A stretch of DNA of 64,000 nt from Jejuia sp043557195 (GTDB taxonomy: Bacteria; Bacteroidota; Bacteroidia; Flavobacteriales; Flavobacteriaceae). Both the position numbers and the translations under genes were made by a program. Below, one piece after another: positions 36,972-45,396 of this stretch. The notes under the pieces were generated by a model. It was given only the letters and a program-made list of their open reading frames with translations, made no database searches and had not been told where the DNA came from. The stretch lies in NCBI GenBank assembly GCA_043557195.1, contig CP121314.1:2170001-2234000 (forward strand). The letters run 5' to 3'. The stretch's first letter is position 1. Every line of letters begins with the position of its first letter.

Positions 36972-37490
36972 TTACTTAGCAGATTTCTTTTTACGTTTTC
37001 CCTTGTAAAAGGTCTTATCAGCAATATAAATAGTCTTACTTAATTCAGCGATAATAATTCCTTCTTTGGTGATGATGCTAGGGTTTTTAATAACATCTAT
37101 TTCTCCTTTTTCTTTAATCTGTTTTTTAATACTATCAATTTCTTCTGAAGAAAAAATAAACTCACAAAAAACTGTAGTTCTTGCAGGTCTTCTGTAGTTT
37201 ATGGTTGCGGCTTTATCCCAAACTACATAGTCGTTTCCTAAAATATTCATTAGCTGAATCATATAAATAGGGTCGGTAGCAGAAAGCATGCTTCCTCCAA
37301 AGATAGTACCAACGTAATTTCTATTTTTCCAATTTAATGGTATTTTAATTTTTATAAAATTAAGATCTTCTGAAACCTCAATAATTCTAGCGGTAGTGCG
37401 CCTGTACATTGGCGACCAGTTAAATCCATACTTATAGATTTGAGCATCGGTAAAAAACGTTTTGGCTATACGACTAAGTGTTCTGTACAT
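36972..37490 (-). CDS. DUF4442 family protein (hotdog-fold thioesterase-like)
   Basis: 172 residues. The segment NYVGTIFGGSMLSATDPIYMIQLM is the hotdog helix region typical of DUF4442, related to YiiD C-terminal and PaaI-type thioesterases. The C-terminus is very basic (KGKRKKKSAK). Its ATG directly follows the ogt stop codon, so the two are co-transcribed. Substrate unknown. Confidence 0.85.
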   Translation of the reverse strand: MYRTLSRIAKTFFTDAQIYKYGFNWSPMYRRTTARIIEVSEDLNFIKIKIPLNWKNRNYVGTIFGGSMLSATDPIYMIQLMNILGNDYVVWDKAATINYRRPARTTVFCEFIFSSEEIDSIKKQIKEKGEIDVIKNPSIITKEGIIIAELSKTIYIADKTFYKGKRKKKSAK

Positions 37491-37964
37491 CTAAAAAAGG
37501 GATTGCTGCTTGTAAGGACTCTCATGTTCCAATAACCATTGCTTGCGATGTAAGCCACCAGCATATCCAGTTAAACTCCCATCGCTACCGATAACACGAT
37601 GACAAGGCACTATAATCCAAAGCGGGTTTTTACCATTAGCATTGGCAACGGCTCTAATTGCTTTTACGTCGCCATATTCTTTTGAAAGTTCTAAATACGT
37701 TGTGGTTTTTCCATAAGGAATATCTTCAAGATGTTTCCAAATGTTTTTTTGAAAATCAGTACCCTGTGGATTTAGTTTTAAATCGAATTGCTTACGAGAA
37801 CCCTCAAAATACTCATTCAATTGAATCACACAATCTTCAAGTATCACAGGAATAATATCTGTTGTTTTTTCTTCGGAATTTAGAACAGTAACAGAAGAAA
37901 TACCATCAGCATCACCAGTAATTTTGGTAAATCCTAAAGGTGAATTGATGATGCACTCCTCCAT
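37491..37964 (-). CDS. ogt: Methylated-DNA--protein-cysteine methyltransferase
   Basis: 157 residues, the Ogt type with a short N-terminal domain and the catalytic C-terminal domain. The active-site motif is IVPCHRVIGSDGSLTGYAGG, with the alkyl-accepting cysteine near residue 120. The helix-turn-helix region RAVANANGKNP flips out O6-methylguanine. It repairs O6-alkylguanine by suicide transfer. It overlaps the upstream CBS protein gene by one base. Confidence 0.95.
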   Translation of the reverse strand: MEECIINSPLGFTKITGDADGISSVTVLNSEEKTTDIIPVILEDCVIQLNEYFEGSRKQFDLKLNPQGTDFQKNIWKHLEDIPYGKTTTYLELSKEYGDVKAIRAVANANGKNPLWIIVPCHRVIGSDGSLTGYAGGLHRKQWLLEHESPYKQQSLF

Positions 37965-39049
37965 TATTCAGCAGACTTGTCTTCTTCTATAATTCCTAGC
38001 TTTTTAGCTCGTGCTTCCCAACTTTTTCTGGCAAGATGCTGAAGATCTGAAACGTTATCACTCTCGTCCATAATTTCAAGACCTAATAAGGTTTCTATAA
38101 CATCTTCCATAGTTACCAAACCGCTTACTGAACCATATTCGTCTACTACCAAAGCCATATGATTTCTACTTTCAACCAGTTTTTCAAATAAAGTAGGAAT
38201 AGGCAGGTTTCTATCTACAACAATAATATCTCGCTTTAAATCGGATAGTTTTTTTGTGTTGTTGTCCAATGCCATTTCTTTAAAAATTTCATCTTTAAGG
38301 ACCAGTCCAGTGATGTTATCGGGATCGTTGGTGTAAACGGGAATTCTAGAAAAACGGAGGTTCAAATTTCTTTTGAAAAAATCTTCAACTGTAGTTTTTT
38401 CATCTTCAGTTTTCATTACCGTTCTAGGGGTCATCACATCTTTGGCAAAAATTTCTTTAAACGTCAATAAGTTTTTTATAATCTTACTCTCGTTTTCTTG
38501 AAAAACACCTTCTTCATGTGCTATTTCAGTCATTGCCATAAAGCCTTCACGACTTAAAACGCTACCATGACCTTTACCTCCAATTAGTTTAGTAGTTAAT
38601 TGTAGTAACCATAAAATCCCAGTCCATTTTAAAGGAAAAATTAAAATTAGTAATGTTTTAGAAGCAAAATTCGCCAACCCCTTCCAGTATGTAGCACCAA
38701 TGGTTTTTGGAATAATTTCTGAAGCCACCAAGATTAAAAACGTCATAATTGCAGAAACAACACCAACAGTATTGATACCCCAAAGTTCAATTTTATAGGG
38801 AAGGCTTTCAGCTTCAATACCTACCATCATTGCGCCTAAAGTGTGTGCAATGGTATTGAGAGTTAGAATTGCAATAAGCGGTTTATCTACGTCCTTTTTT
38901 AAATTCTCTAAAGTAGTTGCATACTCTTTTCCTTCTTGTTTTTTAACATTGATAAATGTTGGAGTAACACTGAGTAGAACTGCCTCAAGTATAGAACATA
39001 AAAACGAAAAGAAAATTGAAATTGTTGCCCAAAAAATTAGTGCACTCAT
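37964..39049 (-). CDS. CNNM/CorC-family membrane protein (DUF21 + CBS pair)
   Basis: 361 residues. The N-terminal DUF21 membrane domain has about four segments (residues 1-165) with ILEAVLLSVTPTFI. A tandem CBS pair follows (residues about 190-330, DVMTPRTVM, GLVTMEDVIETLLG). Family members are magnesium or divalent-metal exporters regulated by nucleotide binding to CBS. Many have a C-terminal CorC_HlyC domain, which is absent here. Clustered after hemB with a 26-base gap. Confidence 0.88.
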   Translation of the reverse strand: MSALIFWATISIFFSFLCSILEAVLLSVTPTFINVKKQEGKEYATTLENLKKDVDKPLIAILTLNTIAHTLGAMMVGIEAESLPYKIELWGINTVGVVSAIMTFLILVASEIIPKTIGATYWKGLANFASKTLLILIFPLKWTGILWLLQLTTKLIGGKGHGSVLSREGFMAMTEIAHEEGVFQENESKIIKNLLTFKEIFAKDVMTPRTVMKTEDEKTTVEDFFKRNLNLRFSRIPVYTNDPDNITGLVLKDEIFKEMALDNNTKKLSDLKRDIIVVDRNLPIPTLFEKLVESRNHMALVVDEYGSVSGLVTMEDVIETLLGLEIMDESDNVSDLQHLARKSWEARAKKLGIIEEDKSAE

Positions 39050-39075
39050 TGAATAAGTTTTAGTTGAGGGCTAAT

Positions 39076-40065
39076 TTACGAAATCAATTTCACAACATCC
39101 TTTGCAAAGTAACTCGCTATAATATCTGCTCCTGCACGCTTAAAAGCTGTGGTGGTTTCTAGCATTATTTGGTCATGGTCTAGCCAACCCTTTTCGGCAG
39201 CAGCTTTTATCATGGCGTATTCTCCTGAAACTTGATACACAGCTACAGGTATATCTACTTCATTTTTAATTCCTCTAAGAATATCTAAATAAGAAATACC
39301 TGGTTTTACCATGACAATATCGGCGCCTTCATCAATATCCATTTCGGTTTCTCTAATGGCTTCAAAACGGTTGCCGAAATCCATTTGATAGGTTTTTTTG
39401 TCCTTTGGAATATCTTGTATATCAACAGGGGCAGAATCTAAAGCATCTCTAAAAGGGCCGTAAAAGGCAGAGGCATATTTAGCCGAATAACTCATAATAC
39501 CCGTATTGGTAAAGCCTTCATCTTCCAAAGCTTCGCGAATGGTTAAAATACGGCCATCCATCATATCACTTGGTGCTACGAAATCGGCTCCAGCTGCTGC
39601 ATGCGACAAACTCATTTCCGCTAAGACCTCAGCAGTTTCGTCATTAATAATTTGTCCGTTTTCAATAATACCGTCATGTCCGTAAGCCGAATATGGGTCT
39701 AAAGCCACATCAGTCATCACTAGCATATCTGGGCAAGCATTTTTTACGGTTTTTACAGCACGTTGCATCAGCCCGTTTGGGTTCAGTGCTTCAGTACCTT
39801 TATTGTCTTTTAGATTATCAGGAACTTTTACAAAAAGTAATACCGATTTTAAACCTAGTTTCCAAAGCTCTTTTACCTCATTTTCTAATAAATCTAAACT
39901 GTAACGAAAGTAATTTGGCATTGATGGAATTTCATCTTTTACGCCTTTACCTTCTACTACAAAAAGTGGTACTAAAAAATCGTTTGGTGTTATTATGGTT
40001 TCACGGACTAAGGAGCGAATGGCTTCGTTGGTTCTTAAGCGTCTATTTCTTCTTAATGGGTACAT
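39076..40065 (-). CDS. hemB: Porphobilinogen synthase (ALA dehydratase)
   Basis: 329 residues. Condenses two 5-aminolevulinates to porphobilinogen. Conserved parts are DVALDPYSAYGHDG, SHAAAGADFVAPSDMMDGRI, and the Schiff-base lysine region DIVMVKPGISYLDIL near residue 252. The upstream gap holds an inverted pair of short palindromes and then hemF, so it is probably part of the hem transcript. Confidence 0.97.
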   Translation of the reverse strand: MYPLRRNRRLRTNEAIRSLVRETIITPNDFLVPLFVVEGKGVKDEIPSMPNYFRYSLDLLENEVKELWKLGLKSVLLFVKVPDNLKDNKGTEALNPNGLMQRAVKTVKNACPDMLVMTDVALDPYSAYGHDGIIENGQIINDETAEVLAEMSLSHAAAGADFVAPSDMMDGRILTIREALEDEGFTNTGIMSYSAKYASAFYGPFRDALDSAPVDIQDIPKDKKTYQMDFGNRFEAIRETEMDIDEGADIVMVKPGISYLDILRGIKNEVDIPVAVYQVSGEYAMIKAAAEKGWLDHDQIMLETTTAFKRAGADIIASYFAKDVVKLIS

Positions 40066-40079
40066 AGTTATTATTTTAT

Positions 40080-40140
40080 GTCATTCTGAGTAAAACGAAG
40101 AATCTAGGGTTCTGAGATTCTTCACTTCGTTCGGAATGAC
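40080..40140. repeat. Inverted pair of GTCATTC palindromic elements
   Basis: GTCATTCTGAGTAAAACGAAGAATCT (40080-40105) and, inverted, the complement of GTCATTCCGAACG...GAATCTC (40114-40140), with an 8-base spacer. The pair can fold into one long stem of about 25 bp with few mismatches. It fills the hemF-hemB gap, like a BIME formed from two REP units. Confidence 0.8.
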
Positions 40141-40144
40141 AAAG

Positions 40145-41047
40145 TTAAACCCAATCTATTGGATTTTTCAAAACGTCTATTAATTTTTCTTCGTCACTTC
40201 CAGCTTCTGGGTGGTGGTCGTACACCCATTGTACATGCGGAGGTAAACTCATTAAAATGCTTTCAATGCGTCCGTTGGTTTTTAATCCAAACAGCGTGCC
40301 TTTATCATGTACTAAGTTAAACTCTACATAACGTCCGCGACGAATTTCCTGCCAATTGCGCTGGACTTCTGTGTAAGGTAGGCCTTTCCGTTTTTCAACG
40401 ATGGGAACATATGCCTCTAAGAAACTATCGCCTACTTCGGTTACAAAGTTATACCAATTTTCCATGGTCATGGTTTCTGAAGCTTTACAATAATCGAAAA
40501 ATAGTCCGCCTATACCTCTGCCTTCGTTTCTGTGTGCATTATAAAAATACTCATCACAACGTTTTTTATAGGCTGGATAGAATTCTGGGTTGTGGGTATC
40601 ACAAGCTGTTTTGCAGGTTTGATGAAAGTGTTTAGCATCTTCTTCAAACAAATAATAAGGCGTTAAATCTTGTCCGCCACCAAACCATTGGTCTATAATT
40701 TCACCATCCTTACCATACATTTCAAAATAACGCCAATTTGCATGAACGGTTGGCACCATTGGATTTTTTGGATGCAACACCAAACTCAGTCCACAGGCAA
40801 AAAAATCAACATCACCTACTTTAAAATAAGCTTGCATTGATTTTGGAAGTTTCCCATGAACACCTGAAATATTTACGCCACCTTTTTCAAAAACGTTACC
40901 GTTTTCAATAACACGTGTGCGTCCGCCGCCACCTTCTGGTCGCTCCCAAATATCTTGCTGAAACTTGGCTTTTCCATCTATGTCTTCCAATTTAGAAGTA
41001 ATGCTATCTTGTAAATTCTGTATGTATTGGTAAAATTTATCTTTCAT
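40145..41047 (-). CDS. hemF: Oxygen-dependent coproporphyrinogen III oxidase
   Basis: 300 residues, the aerobic decarboxylase that converts coproporphyrinogen III to protoporphyrinogen IX. Conserved stretches are WERPEGGGGRTRVIENG, NWRYFEMY, WFGGGQDLTPYY, RNEGRGIGGLFFDY and RRGRYVEFNLVHDKGT. The start codon overlaps the stop of the GNAT gene by one base. Use of HemF fits an aerobic life style. Confidence 0.97.
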   Translation of the reverse strand: MKDKFYQYIQNLQDSITSKLEDIDGKAKFQQDIWERPEGGGGRTRVIENGNVFEKGGVNISGVHGKLPKSMQAYFKVGDVDFFACGLSLVLHPKNPMVPTVHANWRYFEMYGKDGEIIDQWFGGGQDLTPYYLFEEDAKHFHQTCKTACDTHNPEFYPAYKKRCDEYFYNAHRNEGRGIGGLFFDYCKASETMTMENWYNFVTEVGDSFLEAYVPIVEKRKGLPYTEVQRNWQEIRRGRYVEFNLVHDKGTLFGLKTNGRIESILMSLPPHVQWVYDHHPEAGSDEEKLIDVLKNPIDWV

Positions 41048-41589
41048 TATTCAATTTCCTTGTAAAGTTCATACAGCTCCATATCTAAAGGTGATTCTCC
41101 TGGAGGTGCAAATCCTTTTTCTAAGGTTTTTATCCAAGTAAAATTACAATTTTTAGCGACCTTTAGGCTACCAAGATTGTCTTTATGAACTATAATTTGA
41201 AGTGTTTCTAAACCTAGGTCTTGAAATGCATAGTTTGACAAAACAGCAACCGCTTTTGTAGTTATGCCTTTGCCTTCAACATTATAATCAATACAATAGG
41301 CAAATTCGCCCTGTTTTTTAGTCCAATCGAGTTCTTTTAAATACACTAAACCAACTAATTTATTTGACTCATTTTTCTTAACAGTGAATAAGAACTCTTC
41401 TTTAACTTCAAATTGTTTTACTTTTTTTGAAACGAAGATATTCGATAAATCTGGGGTTAAATTTTGCTCTAATGTTTTTGGGAAATAACGTTTTAAGCGG
41501 TCTTCATTGGCTACAACAAGGTTACATATGTTCCAAGCATCTTTTAATTCTATCGGTGATATGTAATACGACCCTAAATTAAGCTGCAT
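41047..41589 (-). CDS. GNAT family N-acetyltransferase (RimJ/RimL-like)
   Basis: 180 residues of acyl-CoA N-acyltransferase fold: YYISPIELKDAWNICNLV at the start, KLVGLVYLKELDW, YNVEGKGITTKAVAVLSNYAF (acetyl-CoA-binding turn, though the R/Q-x-x-G-x-G/A motif is only partly kept) and a final VAKNCNFTW. It resembles RimJ/RimL-type N-terminal acetyltransferases. It is embedded in the heme operon, with an 11-base overlap upstream and a 1-base overlap with hemF. A direct role in heme synthesis is not indicated. Confidence 0.85.
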   Translation of the reverse strand: MQLNLGSYYISPIELKDAWNICNLVVANEDRLKRYFPKTLEQNLTPDLSNIFVSKKVKQFEVKEEFLFTVKKNESNKLVGLVYLKELDWTKKQGEFAYCIDYNVEGKGITTKAVAVLSNYAFQDLGLETLQIIVHKDNLGSLKVAKNCNFTWIKTLEKGFAPPGESPLDMELYELYKEIE

Positions 41590-42346
41590 GTATAGGTTTG
41601 TTTTTAAGTTGGAGTGCCTCTACTGTTCGTGTTGAAGCTGCTGTAACCGATAATGGTAATACTAAAATAACACCAATAACTGGAATTAGTAAAAACAGAA
41701 TAAACACAATACCATTGCCAATGGCTAAACCACGATTTTTACGCACAAATTGTAGGCTTTCTTTATATTGAAAATGACGTTCTAATGTATAATCCATATT
41801 ACCAAAACCTGCATAATAGGCTTGCACCATAAACAACAAAACGGTTGAAAATATATTGACAATAGGAATGAACTTTAAAAGTAAAATAGGAATAGTAAGC
41901 AATAATTCCATTAATAAGTTTCTACCATTAATACGGATACCTCGCCAAAGTTGTTGCATAAAAGTCGTGTTTCTATGCGAATGCGGTGGGTTTCCTGTAA
42001 AGTGAGCTTCAATTTTTTCTGAAACGGGACTCATAAAAGGCGCTGATAATGCCATTATGATGTGTTTGAATAGAATGAGTCCGATAACTATAATAATAAG
42101 TCCGCCTATAAAATTGCTAATGGACGAAAAGGTGTCTTTACCCCAATCCCAAATCCAAATTTTTGAAATGAAGCCACCAATGTTATCAGATAATCCGTAA
42201 GCTGAACCAAATACAGCAATGGCAGTAATGAAACTGATAAGCATAGGAATAGCAAAATACTTCCAGAGTTTTAATTTTGAAATTAAACTGAAAGCACCGA
42301 AGTATGCTTTAATTCCTGAAATGATGTTTTTTATCATAACCTTCAT
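41579..42346 (-). CDS. EI24 domain membrane protein (CysZ-like)
   Basis: 255 residues, with four or more membrane segments (WKYFAIPMLISFITAIAVFGSAYG, FIGGLIIIVIGLILFKHIIMAL, IPIVNIFSTVLLFMVQAYYAGF, GIVFILFLLIPVIGVILVLPL). The motif MSPVSEKIEA and the pattern NMDYTLERHFQ fit the EI24/CysZ family, in which CysZ takes up sulfate. Transported substrate unknown here. A second ATG three codons downstream is an alternative start. It is separated from hemE by dispersed element R4. Confidence 0.85.
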   Translation of the reverse strand: MKVMIKNIISGIKAYFGAFSLISKLKLWKYFAIPMLISFITAIAVFGSAYGLSDNIGGFISKIWIWDWGKDTFSSISNFIGGLIIIVIGLILFKHIIMALSAPFMSPVSEKIEAHFTGNPPHSHRNTTFMQQLWRGIRINGRNLLMELLLTIPILLLKFIPIVNIFSTVLLFMVQAYYAGFGNMDYTLERHFQYKESLQFVRKNRGLAIGNGIVFILFLLIPVIGVILVLPLSVTAASTRTVEALQLKNKPIHAA

Positions 42347-42349
42347 TTT

Positions 42350-42486
42350 GCGTTAGGGATTGAAGGATTTGTTGAAGCTCCCCGACGTAGGAGGGAGCGA
42401 CTCCTGAAAGCCCGACCTACTTTTTTACAGCAATTAGTTTACTTTTTAAACCTAATGTTACACAAAAAAGTAGGTAACGCCCGAAA
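42350..42486 (+). repeat. dispersed structured element R4, with extended inner stem
   Basis: GCGTTA (42350-42355) pairs with TAACGC (42475-42480). In place of the short CCCC...GGGG hairpin it has an 11-bp stem CCTACTTTTTT (42416-42426) with AAAAAAGTAGG (42464-42474) and a 37-base loop. It also keeps GGGAGCGACTCC. It lies in the minus-strand heme operon between hemE and the EI24 gene, but in plus orientation. Confidence 0.8.
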
Positions 42487-42490
42487 TATT

Positions 42491-43516
42491 TTAATTTCCG
42501 TATTCCTTAACGGCATCGATAAACGCCTTGGCATTATCTAAGCCAATGTTGGGCAAAATACCGTGGCCAAGGTTTACGATGTATTTGTCTTTACCAAATT
42601 CGTTAATCATTTGGTGTACCATTTTCTTGATTTCTGCCGGTGGAGAAAACAGACGGGTAGGGTCGAAATTGCCTTGTAGCGTAATGTTGCCTCCTGTTAA
42701 ATAACGAGCATTTCTAGCGGAACACGTCCAATCTACACCCAAAGCCGAAGCACCAGATTTCGCCATTTCTCCAAGTGCAAACCAACAGCCTTTTCCAAAA
42801 GCGATAACAGGCGCATCGTCCTTTAAAGCATCAATAATTTGCTGGATATATTGCCATGAAAATTCTTGATAATCAACCGGTGATAGCATCCCTCCCCAAG
42901 AATCGAATACCTGAACAGCATTACAACCTGCTTTTACTTTTTCTTTAAGATAAGCAATAGTTGTATCTGTAATTTTCTGTAATAATTGGTGTGCTGCAAC
43001 TGGGTTTGTAAAACAAAATTCTTTGGCTTTATCAAAGTTTTTACTGCCTTGACCTTGTACGCAATAGCATAAAATAGTCCAAGGTGAACCTGCAAAACCT
43101 ATTAGAGGGATTTCATCATTAAGCTTTTCTTTAGTAGCTTTTATGGCTTGGTAAACGTAATCTAATTCTACAGTAACGTCTGGCACAATAACATTATCAA
43201 CGTCTTTTTGAGAACGCACAGGATTTGGCAAATACGGTCCAAAATTAGGTTTCATTTGTACCTCAATGTTCATTGCTTGTGGAATTACCAAAATATCGCT
43301 AAATAGAATAGCGGCATCCATACCATAACGGCGTATTGGTTGCACAGTAATCTCACTAGCTAATTCTGGTGTTTGGCAACGTGTAAAGAAATCGTATTTT
43401 GCCTTTATTTCCATGAATTCTGGCAAGTAACGACCTGCTTGACGCATCATCCATACTGGTGGGCGGTCTACAGTTTCTCCTTTTAATGCTCTTAAAAATA
43501 AATCGTTTTTAATCAT
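42491..43516 (-). CDS. hemE: Uroporphyrinogen decarboxylase
   Basis: 341 residues. Removes four acetate carboxyls from uroporphyrinogen III to give coproporphyrinogen III. Signatures are PPVWMMRQAGRYLPEF near residue 20, GFAGSPWTILCYCVQG near 138 and NLGHGILPNI near 316. It follows the small barrel protein gene by three bases. The C-terminus runs into element R4. Confidence 0.98.
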   Translation of the reverse strand: MIKNDLFLRALKGETVDRPPVWMMRQAGRYLPEFMEIKAKYDFFTRCQTPELASEITVQPIRRYGMDAAILFSDILVIPQAMNIEVQMKPNFGPYLPNPVRSQKDVDNVIVPDVTVELDYVYQAIKATKEKLNDEIPLIGFAGSPWTILCYCVQGQGSKNFDKAKEFCFTNPVAAHQLLQKITDTTIAYLKEKVKAGCNAVQVFDSWGGMLSPVDYQEFSWQYIQQIIDALKDDAPVIAFGKGCWFALGEMAKSGASALGVDWTCSARNARYLTGGNITLQGNFDPTRLFSPPAEIKKMVHQMINEFGKDKYIVNLGHGILPNIGLDNAKAFIDAVKEYGN

Positions 43517-43519
43517 GCG

Positions 43520-43822
43520 TTATATAGTTTCTCCTTTAACTATGAAGCTTGTTTTTATTGCGTCTTCTTTTAGATTCACAAAACTGTTTCTTTTATCATC
43601 TTTTGTAAAATTGATAAAATCTTCATTTGTGGGAAAGGAAATTAAATGTAACTCATAAGGTTTTTCACCTTCGAATTCAATAAAATCTTCTTTTCTTGGT
43701 CTTATTCTATACATTAATTTACCGTTATAATCTTTTAAAATTGGAAGTACCGATGATTCATATTCATTAAAAACATGCTCTTTTCCTTCTTTTATAAACA
43801 TTAATGCGGTTAGATAAATCAT
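43520..43822 (-). CDS. Small dimeric alpha/beta-barrel-like protein (DUF1330-like), unknown role
   Basis: 100 residues with the pattern of a ferredoxin-like dimeric barrel: a strand (IYLTALMFIKEG), a helix (HVFNEYESSVLPILKDY), a strand pair (GKLMYRIRPR, YELHLISFPT) and a helix (NEDFINFTKD). It overlaps the hemCD start region by one base and precedes hemE by three, inside the heme operon. Related barrels include heme-degrading and heme-binding proteins, which makes a heme link tempting but unproven. Confidence 0.7.
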   Translation of the reverse strand: MIYLTALMFIKEGKEHVFNEYESSVLPILKDYNGKLMYRIRPRKEDFIEFEGEKPYELHLISFPTNEDFINFTKDDKRNSFVNLKEDAIKTSFIVKGETI

Positions 43823-45396
43823 TATATATAATGACTATTTACTAATTCAATTACACTCTCCACAGTTGGCACTTTTGCTACCCTAACATCCTTAAAATAT
43901 TTTTTGGCTTCCTTGGCTGTGGTTTCACCAATGCAAAAAGCAATGACATCCCTTTTATTACTGCGTACAAAACCTTCTACAGTTGACGGACTATAAAACA
44001 TAGCGCCTTCAACAGTATCTTCAACCTTGCGTCCATCATATTTTGTTTGGTAGGCTTCTACCTCATTTACTGTGATATTGTTGTCACTCAAAATAGTTGG
44101 TAAAGCATCTAATCTAATGTCACTACAAAAATAGGTCACTTCAGTACCTTCAAGATATTCTACTAAATATTCAGCGAGTTTTTTAGCATTCTTTTCTGAG
44201 TGTTTTACTTTACCAATTCTCTTTTCTATGAGGCGCTTTGTGCGGCGGCCAACACAATAAATATTTTTGAACTGTAACTCTTCTGCTGAATAGTTTGTAA
44301 TTAATGCTTCAACAGCATTTTTACTTGTGATAATCACATTTTCTATTTCAGATTTTAAGATTTGTGGACGAATGCGATTCAAACTTATCTTGATGAAATC
44401 ATCACTTTTAGAGGTGACCTTTTCGTGAAATAGTTTCCTTTGATCTTCAGTTAACTTTTTGGTTGAAAATACATTAGTTACCCTATGCGAGTATTTAATA
44501 TCATCCATCAAGCGTTTACCGCCACGTTCTATGATATAATCTGCACAAAACACTGCTAAATCTTCATGTTTGCCTAGAGGTTCAGTGCGTTCTACCTGTA
44601 TTTTTTTAGACCCATCTTTACTTAAAAGCACGCCTTTAAAGTTGACTTCTTCATTTTTAATGTAAGCTAAGGCTCCAATTGGTGCAGTACACCCACCTTC
44701 TAGTCGGTTTAAAAACTTACGCTCAATAGTTGTACAGATTTCGGTTTCCTCATGGTTTAAAGAGGCGCAAGCTTCCTTAACAAAATCGTCTTCTTCCAAA
44801 GCTGTAATCATGATGGCTCCTTGAGCTGGCGCTGGAATCATCCAATCTAAATTAATGGCTTCTTCGGGTCTAATACCAATTCTGCCAATACCTGCAGCGG
44901 CGAAAATAGCACCATTCCAGTCGTTATCTTGAAGTTTTTGCAAACGGGAATTGACGTTACCACGTAAATCTGTAATGGTATGCGTTGGATATCTGTTAAG
45001 CCATTGTGCTTTTCTACGTAAACTACCCGTAGCAATTACAGCGTCTTTTGCACTTAAAAACTCTTCATTATTCTTAAAAACCAAAGTATCGTTTACATTA
45101 CCACGTTTTAAAACGGCAGCTTGAATAATACCTTTTGGCAAAACTGTTGGTACGTCTTTTAGAGAGTGCACAGCAATATCGATATCATGATTTAACATGG
45201 CAATATCTAAAGTGCGCGTAAAAATACCAGTAATACCTAATTCGTAAAGTGGTTTATCTAAAACTAAATCACCTGTAGATTTTACGGGGACCAATTCGGT
45301 TTTATGCCCTTCTTTTTCGAGTAAACTTTGTACAATTTTGGCTTGCCAAAGTGCTAATTCACTATCGCGCGTACCAATTCTAATGGTTTTAGACAT
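43822..45396 (-). CDS. hemCD: Fused hydroxymethylbilane synthase and uroporphyrinogen-III synthase
   Basis: 524 residues, far longer than HemC alone (about 310). Residues 1-305 are porphobilinogen deaminase: RIGTRDSELALWQA, HSLKDVP with the catalytic aspartate at 81, GSLRRKAQ, and the dipyrromethane cofactor cysteine at 236 in LEGGCTAPIGA. Residues about 330-524 match uroporphyrinogen-III synthase (ITSKNAVEAL, FCIGETTAKEA near the end). So one chain makes the linear tetrapyrrole and closes it. It overlaps hemA by 8 bases. Confidence 0.94.
   Translation of the reverse strand: MSKTIRIGTRDSELALWQAKIVQSLLEKEGHKTELVPVKSTGDLVLDKPLYELGITGIFTRTLDIAMLNHDIDIAVHSLKDVPTVLPKGIIQAAVLKRGNVNDTLVFKNNEEFLSAKDAVIATGSLRRKAQWLNRYPTHTITDLRGNVNSRLQKLQDNDWNGAIFAAAGIGRIGIRPEEAINLDWMIPAPAQGAIMITALEEDDFVKEACASLNHEETEICTTIERKFLNRLEGGCTAPIGALAYIKNEEVNFKGVLLSKDGSKKIQVERTEPLGKHEDLAVFCADYIIERGGKRLMDDIKYSHRVTNVFSTKKLTEDQRKLFHEKVTSKSDDFIKISLNRIRPQILKSEIENVIITSKNAVEALITNYSAEELQFKNIYCVGRRTKRLIEKRIGKVKHSEKNAKKLAEYLVEYLEGTEVTYFCSDIRLDALPTILSDNNITVNEVEAYQTKYDGRKVEDTVEGAMFYSPSTVEGFVRSNKRDVIAFCIGETTAKEAKKYFKDVRVAKVPTVESVIELVNSHYI

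Noticed and set aside
40080..40140. Palindrome pair as an ordinary Rho-independent terminator of hemF
   Set aside because: The stem is long and AT/GC mixed without a following T run on the minus strand, and its units occur elsewhere as dispersed repeats; it is listed as a repeat instead.
42416..42474. 11-bp inverted repeat CCTACTTTTTT/AAAAAAGTAGG as insertion sequence ends
   Set aside because: Only 37 bases lie between the arms and no transposase is present; it is the inner stem of element R4.
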